Source: Dietzia sp. NCCP-2495 (GTDB lineage: Bacteria; Actinomycetota; Actinomycetes; Mycobacteriales; Mycobacteriaceae). From it: a DNA stretch of 64,000 nt. Position numbers and translations under genes: made by a program. The notes under the pieces are model-generated. The model searched no databases. It was given only the letters and a program-made list of their open reading frames with translations, and was not told the DNA's origin. Below are positions 19,315-28,598 of the stretch, piece after piece. The stretch spans positions 17,656 through 81,655 of the forward strand of contig NZ_BRVN01000013.1 of NCBI RefSeq assembly GCF_026011735.1, read 5' to 3'. Every line of letters starts with the position of its first letter. Position 1 is the first letter of the stretch.

Positions 19315-20400
19315 TTACTGATCGTCGGAACGGAGGTCGTCCGCAGAGTGCAGGTCACGCCACTGTCCTGGCGACACCCTCCTGGCGAGATCAGGGTAGA
19401 CGTCATCGAGTTCTGCGGAGATCTCGGCCAGCTGGATCTTGAAATTGACCGGGACGAACACCCTGTCCACCAGTTCCGATTCGGCGTAGATGCTCTTGCC
19501 GTCGAACACGTACCGACACCACAGGGAGTCCCGATTGAGTATCGCGACCTCGGTCTCCGCGGCAGCGGCGTCCTCGACCATCGAGACGAGCGGGCTACGG
19601 AACACGATCAACGGCATCGACCGATGGGCCCGGATGAGGAGCACCACACACCCCGCGGGCACGGTGAAGAGATCTTGGTCGTCGGACTCGACGTGGTCTC
19701 CGTACACCTCGTCGAGCGCCTGTCGGACGGCCCGCGTGGCCTGATCCGGATCGCTGATCGGTTCGGACCGGAAGTCGGCCGGATCCGACGCCGGGGTGGC
19801 CGGGTGACCCGGGGTGACCGGGGCGGTCCGGGCGGAGGTCGTCGATGCCGCGGGCTCGGCACGCGTGGTCTCGGCGAGGGGTGCGCCCGACGGGGTATCG
19901 GCGACATCGTGGAGGAAGACCGGGTGGGGGATGCCGAAGACCTGCTCGATCGTCCCGGCGACGAGATGGGCCAGGTGCGATGTCTCGTGGAGGGGGACAC
20001 GCATCCGCGGGAGCCGCGGTCCCCGCGCGTACGGATCCACCGGCGGGACCTCCCAGCCGAGTCCCGCGAGCATGTTGTACTGGTGGGGCCGGAGTGGAGC
20101 CGGCTCGTCGTCGTCACCCCCGCCGGACACCACCGCCACCACAGACCCGGGGACGCTGGCCTCCACCGTCCCGGGGACGCCATCCTCCATCGACCCGGAA
20201 TCGCCGGCGTCGCCGGTATGGGGGTCTATCGCGGTGAACCGGATGTACGGGGTCGAATCGTGGCGAACGCCGGGGACGGGCACGGTCAGGTCGAAGGTCG
20301 CACCGGGGACCAGGTCACGCACGAAACCGGCCAGGCGTGAGGCGAACCTCTCCCACCCGGCAGCGATCGACGCGTCCACGTCGAACTCGAACTCCGACAT
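19315..20400 (-). CDS. TY-Chap / YbjN-like domain protein
   Basis: A 361-aa acidic protein. The N-terminal part (WERFASRLAGFVRDL with PYIRFTAID) and the C-terminal part (RAVRQALDEVYG, VVLLIRAHRSMPLIVFRSPLV, EVAILNRDSLWCRYVFDGKSIYAESELVDRVFVPVNF) resemble the T3SS-chaperone/YbjN-like (TY-Chap) folds found as tandem domains in actinobacteria. A Pro/Thr/Ala-rich linker (~170-215) separates the halves. Such domains are thought to bind peptides or partner proteins; the partner is unknown. ATG 20400. It sits at the downstream end of a minus-strand run after a NUDIX gene. Confidence 0.65.
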   Translation of the reverse strand: MSEFEFDVDASIAAGWERFASRLAGFVRDLVPGATFDLTVPVPGVRHDSTPYIRFTAIDPHTGDAGDSGSMEDGVPGTVEASVPGSVVAVVSGGGDDDEPAPLRPHQYNMLAGLGWEVPPVDPYARGPRLPRMRVPLHETSHLAHLVAGTIEQVFGIPHPVFLHDVADTPSGAPLAETTRAEPAASTTSARTAPVTPGHPATPASDPADFRSEPISDPDQATRAVRQALDEVYGDHVESDDQDLFTVPAGCVVLLIRAHRSMPLIVFRSPLVSMVEDAAAAETEVAILNRDSLWCRYVFDGKSIYAESELVDRVFVPVNFKIQLAEISAELDDVYPDLARRVSPGQWRDLHSADDLRSDDQ

Positions 20401-20465
20401 GCATCGCAGTCAACCACCGCACGGGTCCGTCCGTCAGCGGTTCGCCGGTGTCCGCGCTTCAGGCG

Positions 20466-21281
20466 TCACTTCGACGCGGTGTCGCGGGCGTGCCGATAGT
20501 CCGCCCAGTACTCGTCGGACCCGTCGAACCCCACGCGGACGCCGCCCTCGTGCTCGAGGATCTCCGGCTGGATCGGCGAGATCGAGTGCTCCGAAGCCAG
20601 GGCCGCGTCCACATCGCTGAACTCCGACAGGCGGTGGAGCTGTACCCACGTCGGAGGCAGGATCATCGATCGACCCGCCCGGAAATCAGCGAGTAGGTCA
20701 GCGGGACGAGACCACATCGTCTGGTCGACCTCCGAGGTCTGGTCGTCTGGCTCCTGACCTTCGGGAAGGGCCGCCAGGAAGAACCGCGTGTCGTAGCGCC
20801 GGGGTTCGATCACGGGGGTTATCCAGTGGTCGAACGGACGGAGCCTGCCCGCCGCCAAGGCGAGCTCCTCGCTGGCGAGGAAGTGGCTGAAGGACATCCG
20901 GTGGGCCTCGAGCTCAGCTCGCGAGGAGTGGAATCGCCCCGCGTCGGACACGGGAGACCCGTCGAGGTGATCGGCCAACAGGACGCCGCACTCCTCGAAC
21001 GTCTCCCGGGCAGCCGCACACACCAGTCGGCGGGCGCGGGCCTCGTCGCACCGGAAACGCTCGGCCCACCAATGGGGCCCCGGCCCGGTCCAGGCCACCG
21101 TCGGGTCGTCATCGGCGTCGTCGACCCCACCGCCCGGGAACACGGTCATCCCGGCCGCGAACGCCATCCCCTTCACACGGCGGGCGACAAAGACCTCGGG
21201 CCCCCGGTCGGAATCCCGGACCACCATGACCGTGGAGGCGTCCTTCACCGGACGACTCGTGTTCGTGTGCTTCTCGCTCAT
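20466..21281 (-). CDS. NUDIX hydrolase, NUDT19-like
   Basis: A 271-aa NUDIX enzyme. The Nudix box is split: GGGVDDADDD is followed by an insertion of about 25 residues before AARETFEECGVLL, the layout of NUDT19-type proteins that cleave CoA and related diphosphates. The region TPVIEPRRYDTRFFLAALPEG downstream is also typical of that group. ATG 21281 is preferred to the longer frame, whose N-terminus is Arg/Pro-rich shadow sequence overlapping the tetR gene. Substrate (CoA, acyl-CoA or other) is inferred from family only. Confidence 0.88.
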   Translation of the reverse strand: MSEKHTNTSRPVKDASTVMVVRDSDRGPEVFVARRVKGMAFAAGMTVFPGGGVDDADDDPTVAWTGPGPHWWAERFRCDEARARRLVCAAARETFEECGVLLADHLDGSPVSDAGRFHSSRAELEAHRMSFSHFLASEELALAAGRLRPFDHWITPVIEPRRYDTRFFLAALPEGQEPDDQTSEVDQTMWSRPADLLADFRAGRSMILPPTWVQLHRLSEFSDVDAALASEHSISPIQPEILEHEGGVRVGFDGSDEYWADYRHARDTASK

Positions 21282-21370
21282 GACCACAGTGTCGCCCGTC
21301 ACGCTCCGGGGCATCGCATCGGGGGTAGGGCGCGCCGGGGATGGCGACCCGGGGATGGCGACCCGGACCG

Positions 21371-22018
21371 TCAGTTCTCGTCGCCGACGTCCACGGGCCT
21401 CGGGGGAGTTGCGGCCGCCGCCGGCAGAGCCCCGCACAACACGTGCTGCACGTGCCGACGTAGTTCGCCCCGTGGGTCGGGATGACGGGTGCGGTCGACA
21501 CCGGAGCGCACGATCGACATGTACATGACGTCGAACACCGTCTGCGCCCGGCCGGTCAGATCCTCCGGACCCGCGTCACCGGCGCCGTGGCGGGCGAGGA
21601 TCTGGCCGATGCTGTCCCGCAGCTCCCTGAGAATGTGCTGGGCCGCCTCGCGATGCGGGCCGGGCTCGCCGAACAGCGTCTGCCGGTGATACGCGACGAT
21701 GTTCTCGGGCTGGTTCTCGAGTGCGAGGAACAGTGGCTCACACAGGGTGATCAGATCGTCCAGGGGATGGCCGGTGTCCGGTGGGGTCTCCACGATCAGA
21801 CGCAGGTCCTCGTTGGCGAACATGCACAGCAGTTCGCCCTTCGACCGCGCGTAGCGGAACAGTGTTCCGGTGCCGACCCTGGCGAGGTCCGCCACCTCCT
21901 GCGTGGTGACCGAGGAGTACCCGCGGGAGGAGAACAGTTCGCGCGCAGCCTGTCGGATGCGGCGCTGCTTGTCCGCCTTGTTCGCCTCTCGTCGACCCGG
22001 TTCGCGGGTACTGGTCAC
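21371..22018 (-). CDS. TetR/AcrR family transcriptional regulator
   Basis: A 215-aa repressor-type protein. The DNA-binding domain lies at residues ~13-60: RIRQAARELFSSRGYSSVTT, then EVADLARVGTGTLFRYARSK with the recognition helix ending LFRYARSK. The ligand domain is all-helical (LDDLITLCEPLFLALENQPE). GTG 22018 overlaps the DUF3817 stop by 4 bp (GTGA), the usual coupling here; ATG 22027 is the alternative three codons upstream. It may control the neighbouring DUF3817 and NUDIX genes. Ligand unknown. Confidence 0.9.
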   Translation of the reverse strand: MTSTREPGRREANKADKQRRIRQAARELFSSRGYSSVTTQEVADLARVGTGTLFRYARSKGELLCMFANEDLRLIVETPPDTGHPLDDLITLCEPLFLALENQPENIVAYHRQTLFGEPGPHREAAQHILRELRDSIGQILARHGAGDAGPEDLTGRAQTVFDVMYMSIVRSGVDRTRHPDPRGELRRHVQHVLCGALPAAAATPPRPVDVGDEN

Positions 22019-22473
22019 GCGAACCACTCGGTCGGCGGTCCGGCGAGCAGGAGGAGGGAGAACACGATCGCCACCAGGACGAGCGTCACGAGCGCTGCGA
22101 GCACGGGCGAACGGAGGGCGAACGCGACGACCTTCTCGGGCAGCGAGCGGGCCGGCTCACCGTCCGGCCCCAGGCGCCACGGCCCTTCGAGGAGGCCTCG
22201 ACGGTCGACCCACCGCTCGAACGGGTAGGTCGCGTACGGGATGACCGCTGAGGCTACGCCGAGGACGCCCGTTCCCGCCGGCCACTTCTTGTCGATCCAG
22301 ACGGCGACGGTCGTAACCGCGTAGCAGAGGAAGACGAAGCCGTGGATCCCGCCGCCGATGCTGGTGGCCCAGTCGAGCCCGAACCCGTACTTGCCGATCA
22401 TGCCCAGGATCAGGAGGGTCCAGGTGACCATCTCCGCCAGGGCGAGCCTCGAATACAGGGTGCGGGGGGACAC
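22015..22473 (-). CDS. DUF3817 family membrane protein
   Basis: A 152-aa protein starting SPRTLYSRLALAEMVTWTLL, the typical N-terminus of the DUF3817 family, with membrane segments at ~12-30, ~37-60, ~70-88 and ~125-148. The GTG at 22473 has GAGGAGAG just upstream; an ATG at 22512 would add 13 basic residues. The loop between the third and fourth helices is long and charged. Role unknown; family members are common single genes in actinobacteria. Coupled to the downstream tetR by a 4-bp overlap. Confidence 0.82.
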   Translation of the reverse strand: MSPRTLYSRLALAEMVTWTLLILGMIGKYGFGLDWATSIGGGIHGFVFLCYAVTTVAVWIDKKWPAGTGVLGVASAVIPYATYPFERWVDRRGLLEGPWRLGPDGEPARSLPEKVVAFALRSPVLAALVTLVLVAIVFSLLLLAGPPTEWFA

Positions 22474-22559
22474 GGCTCTCCTCGGGTGACGACGACACTT
22501 CTCGCCGGTCATAGTACGGACCTGCTGATCCGGGTTTCGGAGCAGGCTCCGATTCTGAC

Positions 22560-25106
22560 TCATCCGTGCAGTGTCACTGAGGCGAACCGGGCCTCGCCGG
22601 CCTCGTCGCTCGCGGCGAGATCTACCACTGCCTCGATCGCCCACCCGTGGTCACCCTGAGGGTCGTCGAGGACCTGCCGGACTCGCCACGTCCCGGGCTC
22701 GACATCGGATCCTGCTTCGGTCACCGAGAACAGGGAGGGGCCTCGAGCGGCCGGCCCGGTCCCGATCTCGTCGTACTCGTCCCAGTAGGGGTCGATCTCG
22801 GAATCCCAGTCGGGATGGTCGGGGACGTCTTCGTCGAGAACCGTGAGGGTGTCGATGTCGTCCCTGGCCAGTAATTCCACCCGGCGGAACATCGCGTTGC
22901 GGACCATCACCCGGAAGGCCCGGGCGTTGGCGGTCACAGGTCGTGCCGTGCCCGCGGTCTCCCCGAAGGCCAGTTCCGCGACCTGCTCGGACGAGACGCT
23001 CGGATCGGTGAGCAGTTCCCACTCATCTAGCAGACTCGAGTCGACCTGGCGGACCAGTTCGCCGAGCCACTCCACGAGGTCCTCGAACTCCTCCGAGCGG
23101 AGTTCGGCCGGGACCGTCTGACGCAGAGTCCGGTAGGCGTCGGTGAGGTACCGCAGCACCGACCCCTCGGAGCGGCCGAGTCCGTAGGCCGACACCAGGT
23201 CCGAGAAGGTCATCCCGCGTTCCACCATCTCGCGGATGACCGACTTGGGGGAGGGCTCGAGCCCGGCGACCCACGGGTGGCCCGCCCGGTACGCCTCGTA
23301 GGCGTCGGCCAGGAGGTCGTCCAGGGGTTTGGGCCAGGTGATGTCTTCGACGAGCTCCATCCGCTCGGAGTACTCGACGCCGTCGGCCTTCAGCTCGGCG
23401 ATCGCCTCCCCGCGTGCCGCACGTTGCTGTGCGTAGAGGATAGGGCGGGGGTCGTCGAGCACCGACTCGATGACCGACACCAGATCCAGCTCCGGAGTGG
23501 GTGATTCCGGATCGAGTACCTCCATCGCCGCGATCGCGAACGGAGCCAGCGGCTGGTTCAAGGCGAAATCGCGCTGCAGTTCCACCGTGAGGCGCACGTG
23601 CCGCCCCTCGTCGTCGGGCTCCGGTAGCCGTTCGACGATCCCAGCGGTCTCCAGACCGCGGAAGAGCTCGATCGATCGCAGGATGTGCCCACGGGTGCGT
23701 GCCCGGGTCTCGTGCGACGACAGCAGCAGGTGCTTCATGTGGTCGTAGCAACTGCCCGGCCGGGAGATCACGTTGAGCAGCATGGAGTTGCTCACCTCGA
23801 AGCGACTGGTGAGTTTCTCGGGCGCCGCCCCGACGAGCTTGTCGAAGGTGGACCGCGACCAGTTGACGAAACCCTCCGGGGGCTTCTTCTTGGCCGCCTT
23901 CGCCTTCTTCTTGGGATTGGCGGCGGCCTTGGCCGCCGCCTTTACGTTCTCGATCTCGTGCTCGGGGGCGAGCACCACCACGTAGCCCTCGGTGTCGAAA
24001 CCCGCGCGCCCGGCACGTCCGGCGATCTGGTGGAACTCGCGGGATTTGAGCACGCGCTGGCGGCGACCGTCGAACTTGGTCAGACCGGTGAACAGGACGG
24101 TCCGGATCGGGACGTTGATGCCCACGCCGAGGGTGTCGGTACCGCAGATCACGGAGAGCAGCCCGTCCTGCGCCAGGCGCTCGACCAGGCGACGGTACTT
24201 GGGGAGCATCCCGGCGTGGTGGACGCCGATGCCGTGCAAGAGGAGCTTGCGCAGCGTCCGCCCGAACGCCGTGGAGAACCGGAATCCGCCGATCTCCCCG
24301 GCGATCGCCGCCTTCCGCTCCTTGTCTGCGACGGCCAGAGAGGTGAGCGCCTGGGCCTGCTCCAGCGCGGCGGCCTGGGTGAAGTGGACGATGTAGACGG
24401 GCGCCTTGCCGTCCCGCAGCAGGAGTTCTACCGACTCGTGCACGCCGGTGAGTGCGTAGTCGAAGCTCAGCGGCACGGGGCGCTCGGTACCACCGATGTG
24501 CGTGCACGATCGTCCGGTACGGGTCTCGAGGTCCCTCTGGAGCCAGTCGACGTCACCGAGAGTCGCGGACATCAGGAGGAACTGGGTATCGGGTAGCTCG
24601 ATGAGCGGTACCTGCCAGGCCCACCCCCGGTCCGGCTCCGAGTAGTAGTGGAACTCGTCCATGACCACCTGGCCGATGTCAGCGGCCGCACCCTCGCGCA
24701 GGGCCAGGTTGGCGACGATCTCGGCGGTCGCGCAGACGATGGGGGCATCGGCGTTGACCGACGCGTCACCGGTCACCATCCCCACGTTCTTCGCACCGAA
24801 CACGTCACAGAGCGCGAAAAACTTCTCGCTCACCAGGGCTTTGATCGGTGCGGTGTAGTAGCTGCGCTGTCCGCGGGCCATCGCGGAGAAGTGCGCGCCC
24901 AGGGCGACGAGGGACTTCCCGGACCCGGTCGGGGTCGCGAGGATGACGTGGCTGTCCGAGACGATCTCGAGGACCGCCTCCTCCTGTGCCGGGTACAGGC
25001 TCAGCCCCCGGCTGTCCGCCCACGCCACGAACGCGTCGAACACCGCCTCCTCATGGAGGTCGGCGGGCACGTCGTCGAGATCGGAGAGGAGATCGGGGAG
25101 CTGCAC
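22560..25106 (-). CDS. Ski2-like DExH helicase with DUF3516 domain
   Basis: An 848-aa ATP-dependent helicase: Walker A ATPTGSGKS, DExH box MDEFHYY, SAT motif LLMSATLGD, then the C-core VICGTDTLGVGINVPIRTVLFTGL and QIAGRAGRAGFD. A Lys/Ala-rich insert of ~25 residues (KKKAKAAKKKPPEG) follows the core, then the long DUF3516 region with predicted helices. RNA unwinding is likely by family. The GTG at 25106 is preceded at 7 bp by TAGGCT, which suggests a leaderless mRNA; GTG 25145 would add 13 residues. It lies 48 bp after the PAC2 gene. Confidence 0.88.
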   Translation of the reverse strand: MQLPDLLSDLDDVPADLHEEAVFDAFVAWADSRGLSLYPAQEEAVLEIVSDSHVILATPTGSGKSLVALGAHFSAMARGQRSYYTAPIKALVSEKFFALCDVFGAKNVGMVTGDASVNADAPIVCATAEIVANLALREGAAADIGQVVMDEFHYYSEPDRGWAWQVPLIELPDTQFLLMSATLGDVDWLQRDLETRTGRSCTHIGGTERPVPLSFDYALTGVHESVELLLRDGKAPVYIVHFTQAAALEQAQALTSLAVADKERKAAIAGEIGGFRFSTAFGRTLRKLLLHGIGVHHAGMLPKYRRLVERLAQDGLLSVICGTDTLGVGINVPIRTVLFTGLTKFDGRRQRVLKSREFHQIAGRAGRAGFDTEGYVVVLAPEHEIENVKAAAKAAANPKKKAKAAKKKPPEGFVNWSRSTFDKLVGAAPEKLTSRFEVSNSMLLNVISRPGSCYDHMKHLLLSSHETRARTRGHILRSIELFRGLETAGIVERLPEPDDEGRHVRLTVELQRDFALNQPLAPFAIAAMEVLDPESPTPELDLVSVIESVLDDPRPILYAQQRAARGEAIAELKADGVEYSERMELVEDITWPKPLDDLLADAYEAYRAGHPWVAGLEPSPKSVIREMVERGMTFSDLVSAYGLGRSEGSVLRYLTDAYRTLRQTVPAELRSEEFEDLVEWLGELVRQVDSSLLDEWELLTDPSVSSEQVAELAFGETAGTARPVTANARAFRVMVRNAMFRRVELLARDDIDTLTVLDEDVPDHPDWDSEIDPYWDEYDEIGTGPAARGPSLFSVTEAGSDVEPGTWRVRQVLDDPQGDHGWAIEAVVDLAASDEAGEARFASVTLHG

Positions 25107-25113
25107 GAACCCG

Positions 25114-25119
25114 AGCCTA
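25114..25119 (-). promoter_or_regulatory. -10 box placing a leaderless start at GTG 25106
   Basis: On the minus strand TAGGCT (TANNNT) ends 7 bases before the GTG at 25106, the spacing expected if transcription starts at the first base of the start codon. No Shine-Dalgarno precedes that GTG, which supports a leaderless message. Confidence 0.4.
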
Positions 25120-25154
25120 TCGTCACCGTCGGACGTCCCCGCCACTCCCGCGGG

Positions 25155-26090
25155 TCAGGAGACCTCCGGTCCGTTGTCGCCCGACTGCTCGGCGAGGAAC
25201 CGCTCGAACTCCGCACCGATCTCGTCGCCCGACGGTAGCGGCTTGCCGCCGGGGTTGAGGGAGTCCGAGCCCATGCGGGTCTCCATGAACTCGTCGTACT
25301 GCTTCTCCATCAGCTCGACCGCGCCCAGGATCTCCGGACTGTGCGCGATCTGAGCGTCCACCTGGGCGGTGAACTCCTCGACGGACTTCTCCAACTCGCC
25401 GGTCGGTAGATCCAGTTCGCCGATCTTCGCGATGTTCCCGACGAGGTTGAGGGCGGCCGCCGGATACGCGGTCTGTGCCAGGTACTGCGGTACGTGCACG
25501 GTGAACCCGGCCGACGGGATCCCGTGCTCGGACATCCGGAGCTCGAGCAGCGAGCTGATGTTCCCGGGCACGGAGAATTCGCCCGGCCACGCGGTGAAAC
25601 CGCGGATCAGGTCGACGTCGCTGGCGTGGGCGCTCGAAGTGGTGGGGCGGGTATGGGGCACGCTGAGCGGCATCGCACCGAGTCCGATGGACATCCGGAC
25701 ACCGAACGACCCGGCCAGGTCGATGACCGATTCGGTGAACCCGTCCCACCGCAGGTCGGGCTCGAGGCCGGACAGGAGCAGGAATGAGGTTCCGTCCGCG
25801 GCCTTGACGGCGTGCATCTGGATGGTGGGCTCGTCATACCCCGCGAAGTGGTCGAACGAGTACTTGAGCGGTGGCCGCCGGGACCGGTAGTCGATGAGCT
25901 GATCGGCGTCGAACTCCACGATCAGCTGCGAGTCGAGTGAGTCCTTGAGGTGGTCCGTCGCGCCCTCGATCGCGTGGCCGGCATCGGTGAACCCCTCGAG
26001 TCCGTGCACGAGAACGGGTCCGCGGCCGTCCGCCGACCGGAGGTCGGGAACGGGTTGAATCAGTCGGTACAGATCGCTGTGCCTGGCCAT
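25155..26090 (-). CDS. PAC2 family protein (proteasome-assembly chaperone 2 fold)
   Basis: A 311-aa soluble protein of the PAC2 family. It shows GPVLVHGLEGFTDAGHAI near the start, then DADQLIDYRSRRP and LLLSGLEPDLRWDGF, and the central VPHTRPTTSSAHASD and FTVHVPQYLAQTAYPAAALN segments common to actinobacterial members (Rv2125/Rv2714 type). ATG 26090 has GAGAGGAG upstream (spacing 6); the longer frame is not coding. Role in proteasome-bearing actinobacteria is unproved. It is divergent from the DUF4192 gene. Confidence 0.88.
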   Translation of the reverse strand: MARHSDLYRLIQPVPDLRSADGRGPVLVHGLEGFTDAGHAIEGATDHLKDSLDSQLIVEFDADQLIDYRSRRPPLKYSFDHFAGYDEPTIQMHAVKAADGTSFLLLSGLEPDLRWDGFTESVIDLAGSFGVRMSIGLGAMPLSVPHTRPTTSSAHASDVDLIRGFTAWPGEFSVPGNISSLLELRMSEHGIPSAGFTVHVPQYLAQTAYPAAALNLVGNIAKIGELDLPTGELEKSVEEFTAQVDAQIAHSPEILGAVELMEKQYDEFMETRMGSDSLNPGGKPLPSGDEIGAEFERFLAEQSGDNGPEVS

Positions 26091-26362
26091 GTCGACTCCT
26101 CTCATGTCGAGTATCGCGCCGTACCGGTCAGTGCGGTTCGTCCGCTCGTCCCTCCGGTACGGGGTACTCACCCATTGCTCAACGTCACGCCAGCCAGGTT
26201 GATTCCCGAGCAAATCCACACGAGTCCAGCGCGTCCACAGGGCTCCGCTCCGGGGCCGGTCAACCGGGCGATCCGGCATCGGCCGTCCCCGAAGGTGGAA
26301 CCGGTGGTCTCCACCCGCGGATCCCACGCCGACCACCGGGGTGGGGACGCACAAGCACAGGG

Positions 26363-27541
26363 ATGGGCAGAGAAATGACGGCACGACACCTCGACGACAA
26401 CGGAACCGAGGATCGGGAGCAGGTGGTGATCTCCTCGCCCGAGGAGTTGATCGCCTCGGTCCCGGCGATGCTGGGGTATCCGCCGGATCCCTGCTCGGTG
26501 GTGATCGTCTGTAGCAAAATGTCGGGGGGTGGCCAGGGTCCGGTCATGCGGATCGACGTACCCGGGCTCGGGGATGACGGTTTCCCGGAACACGATCTCG
26601 ACGAGTGGATCTACGGGGACCACGACGGAGACGAGCTCGATGACCCGGATCGGGAGCCCGACTTCGGTGTCGCTCCACGTAAGGCGTCCGGTGAGGGTGA
26701 AGCGCTGGAGATCGCCCGGTACTGCCGGAGTCAGGGCGTGGAGGCGGCCTTTCTGATCGTGGTGGGTGAGGGATGTACGTCCGGGCTGCGCTCCGGACTC
26801 CGTGCGGAGGACGTCGCCGCGGAGTTCCGAGAGGAACTCGAGCGGGCCGGGACCACGGTCGTCGCCGCCTACGGGGTCGAGGGTTTCGCCGAGGGACGGG
26901 ACTGGGTAGATCTGTTCGGGATGGTCAGGGGTGTCCAGATCGATCCCGCCGGGACGCAGATCGCGGCGGTCCACGCGTTCGAGGGGCGTGTCCGCGCGGA
27001 GTCGCGGAGCCAGATCGCGGAGCTGTACGCCGTGCGCGACGAGGACGCGTGTTATGTGGACCCCGCCGGTTCACGGCGCGGTGCCCGTGCGGGACGTGAC
27101 CGGTCGAGGCGGGAGTCGACGTGGGAGGAAGACGAGTCGAGGGTGGCCGCGGACGTGGAGCGCCACGACGCGGTGGCGGCGCGTCTCGGTGCGGGGGAGG
27201 AGATCGACGACGACGAGCTGGCCGTCATCGGTCAGAGTCTGCTCGTCATCGCTGTGCGGGACGAGGTCTATCGGGGCCTGGCACGGCGTCGGCCGCAGGA
27301 CGCCGATGGCCGCCGGGAACTGTGGTGGCGTCTGGCGCGCAGGCGGCCTCCACGCGAGCGCTCGGTGGCGCTTCTGCTGCTGGGGGCGACGGCGTACTTC
27401 GCGGGAAGCGGGGTGCACGCGATGTTCGCCTTCGAGGCTGCGCTGGAGGCGGATGCGCACAATTCTCTGGCCGGGCTCCTGCTGGAGAGCGTGCTGCGGG
27501 GGCTCAATCCGGATCAGCTCCGGCATACCGCAGCGGCGTGA
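26363..27541 (+). CDS. DUF4192 family protein
   Basis: A 392-aa soluble protein whose N-terminus carries the family mark ISSPEELIASVPAMLGYPPD followed by SVVIVC. The remainder is acidic, with helical repeats in the last ~130 residues (RRPPRERSVALLLLGATAYF, ALEADAHNSLAGLLLE) that look TPR-like. Function unknown; in M. tuberculosis a gene of this type (Rv2712c) also lies close to ideR and sigB, as here. ATG 26363 and ATG 26375 are both possible starts with weak ribosome sites. The transcript ends at a hairpin shared with galE. Confidence 0.85.
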   Translation: MGREMTARHLDDNGTEDREQVVISSPEELIASVPAMLGYPPDPCSVVIVCSKMSGGGQGPVMRIDVPGLGDDGFPEHDLDEWIYGDHDGDELDDPDREPDFGVAPRKASGEGEALEIARYCRSQGVEAAFLIVVGEGCTSGLRSGLRAEDVAAEFREELERAGTTVVAAYGVEGFAEGRDWVDLFGMVRGVQIDPAGTQIAAVHAFEGRVRAESRSQIAELYAVRDEDACYVDPAGSRRGARAGRDRSRRESTWEEDESRVAADVERHDAVAARLGAGEEIDDDELAVIGQSLLVIAVRDEVYRGLARRRPQDADGRRELWWRLARRRPPRERSVALLLLGATAYFAGSGVHAMFAFEAALEADAHNSLAGLLLESVLRGLNPDQLRHTAAA

Positions 27542-27589
27542 CCACGTCGGCCCCGCCGCCGCGTGGTGCGGGAGCGGGGCCGATGTGGT
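27541..27589. terminator. bidirectional hairpin terminator (DUF4192 / galE)
   Basis: TCGGCCCCGC (27547-27556) pairs with GCGGGGCCGA (27574-27583), extended by ACCAC (27541-27545) with GTGGT (27585-27589) across one mismatch. It fills the gap between the two convergent genes. Confidence 0.75.
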
Positions 27590-27617
27590 GCCGAGGACGG
27601 TGCGTGAAGCCGGTCTG

Positions 27618-28598
27618 TCAGCGAGGTGCGGAGTGCGCGCGGTCGCCCAGTGCCTCGGTGAACACCCAGGCGTCCTCCACGACCGTGCGCAGGTCGGTCC
27701 GCGACGGGTTCCACCCGAGTTCCGCGATGGCCTTCGCGCTGGAGGCGACCAGGACGGCGGGGTCGCCGGCGCGGCGGGGCGCGATGATATCCGGGATCGG
27801 ATGCCCGGTCACCTCGCGGCAGACGTCGATCACCTCGCGCACAGAGAACCCCTCGCCGCTACCGAGGTTGAGGATGCGGTGGGTGCCGGGAGTGTTCGAC
27901 TCGAGTGCCAGAAGGTGGGCGTCCGCGAGATCCGCGACGTGGATGTAATCGCGGATGCACGTCCCGTCGGGGGTGGGCCAGTCGTCGCCGAACACCTTGA
28001 TATCCGACCGGTGGCCGAGGGCGACCTGGAGGATTAGCGGGATGAGGTGGGTCTCGACGACGCGGTTCTCACCTGCAGTTCCGTAGGCCCCGGCAACGTT
28101 GAAGTAGCGCAGGCTCGTAGCCGCGAGCCCGTGGGCGACGGCGTACGAGGTGATGGCGTGGTCGATCGCGAGTTTGGTCGCACCGTAGGTGTTCGTCGGA
28201 CGCGTGGGCATGTCCTCGGTGATCGGCACCTGTTCGGGCTCGCCGTAGGTCGCCGCGGTGGAGGAGAAGACGAGGTTTCCGACGCCTGCGGACCGCATGG
28301 CGTCGAGAAGGGTCAGCGACGTGACCACGTTGCCCTGCCAGTACTCCTCGGGCTTCTCGACCGATTCGCCCACCAGGGACCGGGCGGCGAAGTGGACGAC
28401 TCCGTCGAAGGACGAATCGAGGACCTCGGCTGCCTTGTCCGCGACATCCCCCTCGATGAAGGTCGCGCCGTCGGCGACGGCGTCGCGGTTTCCCGTCGAC
28501 AGGTCGTCGAGGATCACGACCTCGTGACCCCGTTCGATCAGGACCGTGGCACAGACTCCCCCGACGTAGCCGGCACCACCGGTGACGAGAAGTTTCAC
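27618..28598 (-). CDS. galE: UDP-glucose 4-epimerase
   Basis: A 326-aa short-chain dehydrogenase that interconverts UDP-glucose and UDP-galactose, supplying galactose for cell-wall arabinogalactan. The NAD site is [20 protein letters not shown] (residues ~5-24), the catalytic Ser/Thr lies in [12 protein letters not shown] and the Tyr-x3-Lys pair in [10 protein letters not shown]. The GTG start overlaps the ideR stop by 4 bp, so galE is coupled to the iron regulator; a dtxR-galE pair is also known in Corynebacterium. Ends at the shared hairpin. Confidence 0.95.
   Translation of the reverse strand: MKLLVTGGAGYVGGVCATVLIERGHEVVILDDLSTGNRDAVADGATFIEGDVADKAAEVLDSSFDGVVHFAARSLVGESVEKPEEYWQGNVVTSLTLLDAMRSAGVGNLVFSSTAATYGEPEQVPITEDMPTRPTNTYGATKLAIDHAITSYAVAHGLAATSLRYFNVAGAYGTAGENRVVETHLIPLILQVALGHRSDIKVFGDDWPTPDGTCIRDYIHVADLADAHLLALESNTPGTHRILNLGSGEGFSVREVIDVCREVTGHPIPDIIAPRRAGDPAVLVASSAKAIAELGWNPSRTDLRTVVEDAWVFTEALGDRAHSAPR

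Noticed and set aside
23023..24507. 494-aa Arg-rich minus-strand frame
   Set aside because: It runs in another frame of the DUF3516 helicase gene and has no homology-like features.
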